From a virus, in IMG/VR virus record IMGVR_UViG_3300030410_000069, positions 1-42,094 of that record: a stretch of DNA of 42,094 bases, one strand, 5' to 3'. Made by a program: the position numbers and the translations under genes. Positions 36,191-42,094 of the stretch are shown here, one piece after another. The notes under the pieces are model-generated. The model was not told the origin of the DNA. It ran no database searches and saw nothing but the letters and a program-made list of their open reading frames with translations. Numbering within the stretch: position 1 is the stretch's first letter; every line of letters begins with the position of its first letter.

Positions 36191-37308
36191 TGGCTGGACC
36201 GAGAATTGACCTACCGGACGGAACCAAGGGCACTCAGCGAGAAGCTGATGCCATGGCCAAGCTTGCTGAGATTCGCGGCAGGGGCGGGTCTCAGAGCGAG
36301 ATTGATGCGGCAAACACGGAGCTTGGCAACGCCAGTCAGGAGGACTTCACACAGAACGGTAGTGGTGGACTCACCAATGATGACCTAAACGACGCCAAGA
36401 GCAGAATATACAACAACCCACCCGCGGCAGATGTGGGCGGGTACGCCGGCGGCGCCAAGGATATCCATGACTTCTTCCGAGCCGGAGAGGGCAACAACGA
36501 CGCCGCTCAGGCGTCCAATGATGAAGCCATGGGACTCAGTCTTGACCGCATGCGTCAAGACAGGGCTCCCATCGCCGAAAACGCAGCTCTTGTAGGTCGT
36601 GAGGCGGGGGCGCGGGGTCAGCAGCTCCAGGCTACCGACCTTGCTCGCCAGGCGGCCATGGGCCAGGCACCCAGCGCTGCGGATGCCCAGACGGGCATGG
36701 ACATGAACAACATCATGGGCGGCCAAGCCGGCGCCATGGGCTCTGCGCGGGGCCTGGCGGGGCTCAACGGAACCCAGGGCGCTGGCGCCAGCATGATGGG
36801 GATGCAGTCGTCCCAGGCGGGGCTACAGGGCGCCCAGGGCCGCAGTCAGGAAGTCAACTCGGCCATGTCCGGGTACGGCGGTCTTGCCGGTGACGTTCGC
36901 TCAGGAGACCTCGGTCGCGTTCAGCAGTCGGACCAAAACGCTTTGGCTGGCCAGGGCATCAACGATGACTGGAAGCTGGGCAATGCGGGCCTAGCTGCCA
37001 GCCAGGGCGGTCTAGGGGTCTCCATGAGACAGGCCGACGACCAATACTTTGGAGCCAGCCAAGAGCCCGCCCAGCGCCAGCTGGGGTATGACCAGGAGAT
37101 GAATTCCATTGCGGCGGGGCAAAGTAGCCAGGAGGCTGCTGCACGAAGGGCCAAGTCTCAGGAGGGTCAGGACCATGCCAGGCAACTTGCTGGCGGGGCC
37201 ATTACTGCGGGCCTCACCGTAGCCGGGACCATGGCCGGTGGCCCCGTCGGCGGCGCCGCGGGCGGCGCAGCTGGCGGCATGATAAACTCAAGAATCAACA
37301 GTAGGTGA
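36190..37308 (+). CDS. Gln/Ala/Gly-rich internal virion protein, 372 aa (paralog of previous)
   Basis: Residues about 139-290 (LARQAAMGQAPSAADAQTGM; LGNAGLAASQGGLGVSMRQA; DQYFGASQEPAQRQLGYDQE) align with the upstream protein. The C-terminal end is a small Gly/Ala-rich hydrophobic segment (AGGAITAGLTVAGTMAGGPV, GGAAGG) that could enter a membrane. It resembles glycine-zipper membrane-active ends of phage ejection proteins. Function is inferred from place and composition. Confidence 0.68.
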   Translation: MAGPRIDLPDGTKGTQREADAMAKLAEIRGRGGSQSEIDAANTELGNASQEDFTQNGSGGLTNDDLNDAKSRIYNNPPAADVGGYAGGAKDIHDFFRAGEGNNDAAQASNDEAMGLSLDRMRQDRAPIAENAALVGREAGARGQQLQATDLARQAAMGQAPSAADAQTGMDMNNIMGGQAGAMGSARGLAGLNGTQGAGASMMGMQSSQAGLQGAQGRSQEVNSAMSGYGGLAGDVRSGDLGRVQQSDQNALAGQGINDDWKLGNAGLAASQGGLGVSMRQADDQYFGASQEPAQRQLGYDQEMNSIAAGQSSQEAAARRAKSQEGQDHARQLAGGAITAGLTVAGTMAGGPVGGAAGGAAGGMINSRINSR

Positions 37309-37311
37309 TAC

Positions 37312-37962
37312 GTGTCGCGATATTCAATGCAGAAGGACTCCAACATGGAGAGCGCCATCTCTGCAATCCGCAATGGTGAAACCCGCGGCCAGCAAAACCG
37401 AAACCTTCGTGAAAAGATTGCTTTCACGGGGGCCCAGGCGGCCATGACCGGTATCAGCGGGTACCTTCAGGGAAGGGAGTCTGACCAGCTTCAGGAGGAA
37501 AATAAGAACCGCGCCAAGATGGGCAATGCGATTCAGAGCCAGACCCAGGAGCGGGACCGGCTGCTTCGGGCTCCTGACGACTACAAGTCCTATGACGATG
37601 GCTCCACGGGGCCAGAGTGGCTCCGTACGGGCAAGGTGGAGCACGGTAAAGACTGGTTCCCCGGTGAACCCAAGCAGGACCAGGGCCCCGTGGACCTGAG
37701 CCTCCCTGGCGACCACGACCCTTTCGTTCAGGATGCGGCCAAGAGGGCCAGGGAACAGCAGGGCTCCAACGTCGCAGCGGCCGGCGCAAGCATTGGCGGC
37801 TACCGCACGGTCCAGGGTCTAGACGATGCGGACCATCAGTCGGACGTTCTAGCGGCCGACATGAGCACTGGAAAGAACCTGATGAAGGCTGGCAAGATGA
37901 TGACGGGTGGTGGTAATGAGTTGGGGGGGATGATGTCTACGCCCCCGCGAAGGGGTTACTGA
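37312..37962 (+). CDS. Internal virion-type protein, 216 aa
   Basis: GTG at 37312. Residues 1-85 are a charged helix region (MQKDSNMESAISAIRNGETR, QLQEENKNRAKMGNAIQSQT), then KPKQDQGPVDLSLPGDHDPF. The sequence DLSLPGD (37693-37713) recurs in the 676-residue protein downstream. The C-terminal half is Gly/Met/Asp-rich. Probably a virion component. Ends on a TGATG overlap. Confidence 0.62.
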   Translation: MSRYSMQKDSNMESAISAIRNGETRGQQNRNLREKIAFTGAQAAMTGISGYLQGRESDQLQEENKNRAKMGNAIQSQTQERDRLLRAPDDYKSYDDGSTGPEWLRTGKVEHGKDWFPGEPKQDQGPVDLSLPGDHDPFVQDAAKRAREQQGSNVAAAGASIGGYRTVQGLDDADHQSDVLAADMSTGKNLMKAGKMMTGGGNELGGMMSTPPRRGY

Positions 37963-38447
37963 TGGGCTTCTCCAGCATGAATGCAGTCAACTCGGCGAAG
38001 GGGCTCCAGGGCACCAGTCGCCAGTCCTCAACGTTCACGGGTCTAGGCGGCGCTCCCCAGGCCCCCGGCATGCAGGCTCCGCTACAGACCGCCAGGGAGG
38101 CGCCGATGGGCAGTTCCTACAGCACCTCCGGTGGTATGCAGAACACCGCCAGGACCAACGTGAACCTAACCAACTACGCCAGCATGCCAGACGCAAACGG
38201 CGTCATTGCCGGTCAGCAGGGGAAGATGGCGGACGTGGGTCAGGTTGGGCCCCGGCTCACGAATGCAGAGATGCAGGACCCCGCCAACGCTGCGCTTGCT
38301 GGCTTCCAGTTCGCCCAGGGCCCGCCCGCTCAGGCACCGGCTCCGGTGAACGCCGGTCAGCCCCCAGCAGCAGCGGCTCCCGCGGCACCAAACAGGGTTC
38401 CGGCAACATCCGCAAACCAGGCTCTTCAGTACGGAAGGTTGATGTGA
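37962..38447 (+). CDS. Disordered Gln/Ala/Pro-rich virion protein, 161 aa
   Basis: ATG on a TGATG overlap. Low complexity: Ser/Gly/Gln/Ala/Pro (NSAKGLQGTSRQSSTFTGLG, APAPVNAGQPPAAAAPAAPN). Few hydrophobics. Similar in composition to the protein at 21767-22177. Probably flexible and structural. No family recognised. Confidence 0.6.
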   Translation: MGFSSMNAVNSAKGLQGTSRQSSTFTGLGGAPQAPGMQAPLQTAREAPMGSSYSTSGGMQNTARTNVNLTNYASMPDANGVIAGQQGKMADVGQVGPRLTNAEMQDPANAALAGFQFAQGPPAQAPAPVNAGQPPAAAAPAAPNRVPATSANQALQYGRLM

Positions 38448-38448
38448 C

Positions 38449-40479
38449 ATGAGCGACCCGAAGCAGGATGCGCTAGCTGAGCAGGAGCGAAAGCTTGCTG
38501 AGGCTCGGGCTTACAACGACGCCCGAGGCATCAAAGACGTGCCTTTTGACGAGGGTCCTGCGGCTGCGGCGCGCCAGTTTGGCGTCAACGTGCTCGGCGG
38601 CGACGGTCGCCAGGGGGCCGGGCAGGCCCTCCTAGATGCGGCGCCCCCCGTGCGTGACTTTATTCAGGGTACCGGTGGTCCTAAGCCCGCGGCCGTGGGT
38701 CCCGAGCCTGCCGACCTGAGCCTACCGGGGGACCCGGGGAACCAGACCGCTCGCGACTTTGGCGAGGGCGTATCCCAGAAGACGATGAACTTTGAGCGGC
38801 CCTTTGAGAGCCCTCAGGCTGCTGAGTTTTTTAGGAAAGAGGGCTACAGCAAGGCCCCCGTGGGCGGAGCTGCGCTCTACGACGAGACGTTCATCCATGC
38901 CCCCAAGCGCCGTGAGCAGGCGGAGGGAGAGCTTGCTGGGCTCAGGGGCGACCAGTCCAAGGCCCTTTCGGACTTCTACTCCAAGCAGTCCGAGTCTGAA
39001 ATTACCACCGCGGCGGCTGCTAAGCAGAGCGCCCAGGAGGACCAGGTCAACCTCAAGGCTCGCCAGCAGCGCCTTGATGAGGCCGCCAATTACTACACGA
39101 ACGACCTGGCAGACCAGGGCAAGTTTTGGCAGAACCCTGGCAACATCGTTAGCGCCATTGCGTTCAGCCTGATGCCCATCTTCTCCAATGACCCGACGAT
39201 TGGCGTGAAGCTCATCAACCAGGCCATTGACCGAGACATGGCGAATCGCCAGCACGCGGCCAACCAGACACTGGGGGCCCTACAGAGCAACCTGTCCGGC
39301 TACCAAAAGATTGCAGGCGACCGTCAGGCCGGTGACCTTCTGGCCCGGGCAGAAGCCCACCGCATCGCAGCTCAGCAGATTCAGCAAATCTCCATGAGCT
39401 ACGAGTCTCCCATCGCCAAGAAGCAGGCCCAGGTCGCCATTGAGGACCAGAAGGTGCGCCAGGCCGCTGCGCAGATGGAGTTCTACAAGGCCAACATCCA
39501 CGTTGACGCAAAGAAGATGGACCCCAGGCTGGACGCGGCGTCCGTGCAGGGCGGCCCCAACGGGTACAACTCCGGCATTGCCCCCCTGGGAGGCATCCCC
39601 GCCCCCCAGTCCGCCGGAGGTCCGCAACCGACTGCTGTCGTGGGTGAGCTGGGCAAGACCGGACTCGCGACGACATCAGGAAACGGCAAGATGGCCCCCA
39701 CCACCGTGGCCCTGCTCAACACGGGTGGGCTAGCGGGCGTCAACAAGGGCGTGTCCAAGGGCGTAGTGCGCGGCGACCAGCTTGAGGAGGCCACCAGGTC
39801 CTTCATCTATAAGCAGGCCATCTCCATGCACAAGGACCCCAACGTTCACTTCCACGACGAGATTGGGAAGGCCAACCAGGAGCTTGCTACCGCAGCCCCG
39901 CTCATCGCCAAGAATGCATCCTCGGGCGCAATTATCAGCTCCCTACAGACCCGCATGAAGGTCATTGAGGACCTTGAAGCCTCGGGCCGCAGGGACCCCA
40001 ACGACTTCGTTGGTTACGCGCGCAAGGTTGGGTTGCCCGACTACCTCATCAAGCAGTACGATCAGATTACTGGTGGTGACCCGAGGAACGCCAAGAACAA
40101 GGCCGAAGAGCTGGCCAAGTGGAAGGCAGACAGCATCCGCGGACTTGAGCAGCACATGGCAATGGCCATCAACCAGAATATTCACGACCTATCAGGCGGC
40201 GCCGTCAACGTGTCTGAGCAGGGCCGATTGGACAAGGAGATTTCCCCGTCTATGCCGTGGCAACAGCAAAAGTCGTTCGTGGACATGAAGAGCAAGGCGC
40301 TTCAGGCCTACGTTGACGCCCAGGCCCGAGGCATCGCTAACCCCGTGGCCCAGGCCCTGTACCGCATCAACAGTACGGGCGGCAAGCTGAACGACCTGGA
40401 GCGGCCCGGTCGCCCAGGTCCCGCGACACCGCCTGGCTATGGTAAGGGTCCCGTTGTGCCGTACGGTCCCCAGGGATGA
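38449..40479 (+). CDS. Large internal virion protein, 676 aa
   Basis: ATG at 38449 with GGAAGG upstream. N-terminal 110 residues include EPADLSLPGDPGNQ, sharing DLSLPGD with the 216-residue protein. Residues about 150-345 are long coiled coils rich in Gln, Ala, Glu and Lys (KQSAQEDQVNLKARQQRLDE; RAEAHRIAAQQIQQISMSYE); the C-terminal half is helical (LQTRMKVIEDLEASGRRDPN, DQITGGDPRNAKNKAEELAK). This fits the large, helical ejection proteins of podoviruses that form a channel through the envelope. Ends on an ATGA overlap with the junction gene. Confidence 0.7.
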   Translation: MSDPKQDALAEQERKLAEARAYNDARGIKDVPFDEGPAAAARQFGVNVLGGDGRQGAGQALLDAAPPVRDFIQGTGGPKPAAVGPEPADLSLPGDPGNQTARDFGEGVSQKTMNFERPFESPQAAEFFRKEGYSKAPVGGAALYDETFIHAPKRREQAEGELAGLRGDQSKALSDFYSKQSESEITTAAAAKQSAQEDQVNLKARQQRLDEAANYYTNDLADQGKFWQNPGNIVSAIAFSLMPIFSNDPTIGVKLINQAIDRDMANRQHAANQTLGALQSNLSGYQKIAGDRQAGDLLARAEAHRIAAQQIQQISMSYESPIAKKQAQVAIEDQKVRQAAAQMEFYKANIHVDAKKMDPRLDAASVQGGPNGYNSGIAPLGGIPAPQSAGGPQPTAVVGELGKTGLATTSGNGKMAPTTVALLNTGGLAGVNKGVSKGVVRGDQLEEATRSFIYKQAISMHKDPNVHFHDEIGKANQELATAAPLIAKNASSGAIISSLQTRMKVIEDLEASGRRDPNDFVGYARKVGLPDYLIKQYDQITGGDPRNAKNKAEELAKWKADSIRGLEQHMAMAINQNIHDLSGGAVNVSEQGRLDKEISPSMPWQQQKSFVDMKSKALQAYVDAQARGIANPVAQALYRINSTGGKLNDLERPGRPGPATPPGYGKGPVVPYGPQG

Positions 40480-42094
40480 GTAACAAATACGCTATCGCGC
40501 CGAACGGTCAGGCGGTCCTGCTTACGGATGAGCAGGCCGCCGCGACGTCTGGAGAAGCGGGCTTCACCCCAATCACCGAGGGCGACTACAAAGGCCAGAG
40601 ACAGGCCCAGGTCGCCTCTGACTACGTTGACCAGAACTGGGGCACGAGCGGCAAGGCAGCGGCTGGGCTCGCGAGCGGTCTCACGCTTGGCCTAGCACCC
40701 TCCTTGGCTTCCCGGATGGGGCTCGTGGACAAGGACCACCTTGAGGCGGCGGAGCAGTCCGGCGCTTACATGGCTGGCGACGTCGCGGGCATGGTGGCCC
40801 CGTCCCTGCTTACCGGGGGCGGCTCACTGGCGGCCCGTGGGGCGGCCCAGGGTGGACTAAGGGGGGCTTCTAAGCTGGCCCTGGCCCTGACACCGGCTGG
40901 CCTCATGGGCGAGGCTGGTGGGCTTGCAGAGCGCTTCACGGCGAAGATGCTGGGCGAGGCCGGCATCATGGGGAAGCTCGCCAATCCGACCATCAGCATG
41001 GCGGCCCGGGGAGCTACCGAGGGCGCCATCAACAACATGGCCCACACGGTCTCTGACCAGGTCATCCAGAACAAGCCCCTGGCCGCTGAGGCTATCCTTG
41101 CGTCTGGCATGGATGGGGCCCTGTTTGGTGGGCTTACGGGCGGTGTTCTGGGCGGAGCTTCGGCTGCTGCTGGGGCCGGAATTGACCTCGTGGGTGGCCG
41201 CGTGGCCAGTGCCGGCGCTGGGCGCGCGGGTGCTGGAGCCAAAGTCATGAAGTACCTGGGCTCCTCCAGGGAGGACGTGGCCGCTATCGCGGGTCGTGAA
41301 TCGGGAATTCTGAACAAGGCCGCGGGGGCTGAGCGGAGCGGCGTTGACCAGATGGTCCACGGGCTCCAGGACATCCTCCAGAAGGGTGACGGCAGCGTAT
41401 CGGCTGGCGTCCAGGACGTCCGTAGGGCCAGTAAGGTGGCCTATGAGGGGTACTCTGCGGGGCTCAAGGATGACGTATCCACGATGACCAGGGACGCGGC
41501 TGCGTCTACGCCCACGGTCGCCAGGCTCAATGCCCGCATGAACACGGAGTTGGGGGCAAAGTTCAATGGCACGTCGGAAGCCATGGAGGTGACCGCGCTG
41601 AACCGACAGATTCAGAAGCAGTTCCGTTCCGTCAAAACCTGGGAGGGTTGGGCCAAGTCGCGCGAGTCCCTGGCGACCAAGCTAGAGGGCATGGGCGAAG
41701 GCGTCCGCAAGGACGTGCTCAAGACGACGCTCAACATCATTGATGACGAGATGGTGGGGGACGCGAGCGCCCTGATGGCTTCGCACCCCGAGCTGGCCAA
41801 GAGCTACGCGGCCAACGTGGTAGGCAAGGGCTTTGCCTCCGACTACATCAAGATGACGGCCGTAGGGGCAGCCAATCCGGCGACCTCAAGCTTCAACGTG
41901 GGGCAGGCGGTTGGCGTAGCCGGCTGGTCTGGCGTCATGGGCGTTCATCCCGTTATCCCGCTGGGAATGATGGCCGGTAAGCAGATTCTGGATAAGGTGA
42001 AGCAGGGACTAGCGGCGCCTATGGCGGAAGCCGCCTTCCGTTCGGCTCTGGGAGCCCAAGCGAACCACGCTACCGTCAACATGGGCCAGCGGAT
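40476..42094 (+). CDS. N-terminal part of the junction-spanning ejection protein (about 780 aa in all)
   Basis: ATG at 40476 on an ATGA overlap. The frame has no stop before the end of the window, and base 41997 is in phase with base 2, where it continues to 823. Residues about 60-260 are unusually rich in Gly and Ala, with hydrophobic patches (KAAAGLASGLTLGLAPSLAS, DVAGMVAPSLLTGGGSLAAR, GALFGGLTGGVLGGASAAAG) that look like glycine-zipper membrane segments. The rest is helical. The position after the 676-residue protein and this composition suggest a membrane-inserting ejection protein. I recognise no peptidase or lytic-transglycosylase motif. Confidence 0.85.
   Translation, partial: MSNKYAIAPNGQAVLLTDEQAAATSGEAGFTPITEGDYKGQRQAQVASDYVDQNWGTSGKAAAGLASGLTLGLAPSLASRMGLVDKDHLEAAEQSGAYMAGDVAGMVAPSLLTGGGSLAARGAAQGGLRGASKLALALTPAGLMGEAGGLAERFTAKMLGEAGIMGKLANPTISMAARGATEGAINNMAHTVSDQVIQNKPLAAEAILASGMDGALFGGLTGGVLGGASAAAGAGIDLVGGRVASAGAGRAGAGAKVMKYLGSSREDVAAIAGRESGILNKAAGAERSGVDQMVHGLQDILQKGDGSVSAGVQDVRRASKVAYEGYSAGLKDDVSTMTRDAAASTPTVARLNARMNTELGAKFNGTSEAMEVTALNRQIQKQFRSVKTWEGWAKSRESLATKLEGMGEGVRKDVLKTTLNIIDDEMVGDASALMASHPELAKSYAANVVGKGFASDYIKMTAVGAANPATSSFNVGQAVGVAGWSGVMGVHPVIPLGMMAGKQILDKVKQGLAAPMAEAAFRSALGAQANHATVNMGQR
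41997..42094. repeat. Terminal overlap, right copy
   Basis: Exact copy of 2-99. See the left copy. Removing it gives a circle of about 41,995 bp. Confidence 0.95.

Overview
The window is a complete, or nearly complete, genome of a tailed double-stranded DNA bacteriophage, most likely with a short tail (podovirus-like). Bases 2-99 are repeated exactly at 41997-42094, and one long reading frame runs off the right end (from 40476) and continues in frame at the left end (to 823). The sequence is therefore a circular map of about 41,995 bp cut inside a gene. The DNA is GC-rich and genes are packed head to tail, often with ATGA or GTGA stop/start overlaps. The host is not identifiable; two lipoboxes, Shine-Dalgarno sites and rho-independent terminators fit an ordinary bacterial host.

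Layout, rightwards unless stated. 40476-823 (across the junction) to 2506: last large ejection-type protein, a small virion-like protein, a lipoprotein metzincin protease, and three tiny membrane proteins that look like a lysis cassette. 2510-5451 (leftward): a GH25/DUF1906-like putative endolysin, a DUF6197-like protein with a huge alanine-rich insert, a PD-(D/E)XK-like nuclease and small unknowns. 5569-11936: early replication and recombination genes (DnaB-type helicase core, DUF3310, VRR-NUC nuclease, ERF annealase, SSB-like protein, RecB/Cas4-like nuclease, HNH endonuclease). No DNA or RNA polymerase, primase, integrase or classical repressor is recognisable, so the phage probably borrows the host replisome and relies on recombination.

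11937-12541 is a non-coding control region with a terminator and three copies of GTGTC-N6-GACAC. 12542-15478 holds small accessory genes and a DUF932 protein. 15479-16060 is a non-coding block full of stem-loops and short repeats. 16061-17607 is a leftward operon headed by an HNH-fold protein that appears to have lost its catalytic histidine but keeps a helix-turn-helix-like tail. 17819-22440 holds a possible small terminase and many small accessory proteins (zinc-ribbon, GNAT-like, membrane). 22511-22788 encodes two tRNAs and a tRNA-like element with an abnormal anticodon arm.

From 22829 comes the virion module: a small lipoprotein, large terminase, portal, scaffold, major capsid protein, a strong terminator at 30532-30567, head-tail adaptor, tail-tube-like protein of 1082 aa, and a run of Gln/Ala/Gly-rich and coiled-coil proteins that are probably internal virion (ejection) proteins, ending in the gene that crosses the junction. 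The points most worth following are the operator array, the structured non-coding block, the apparently inactivated HNH-HTH protein, a pair of secreted three-cysteine paralogs, the U33-less tRNA-like element, and the lipoprotein protease.
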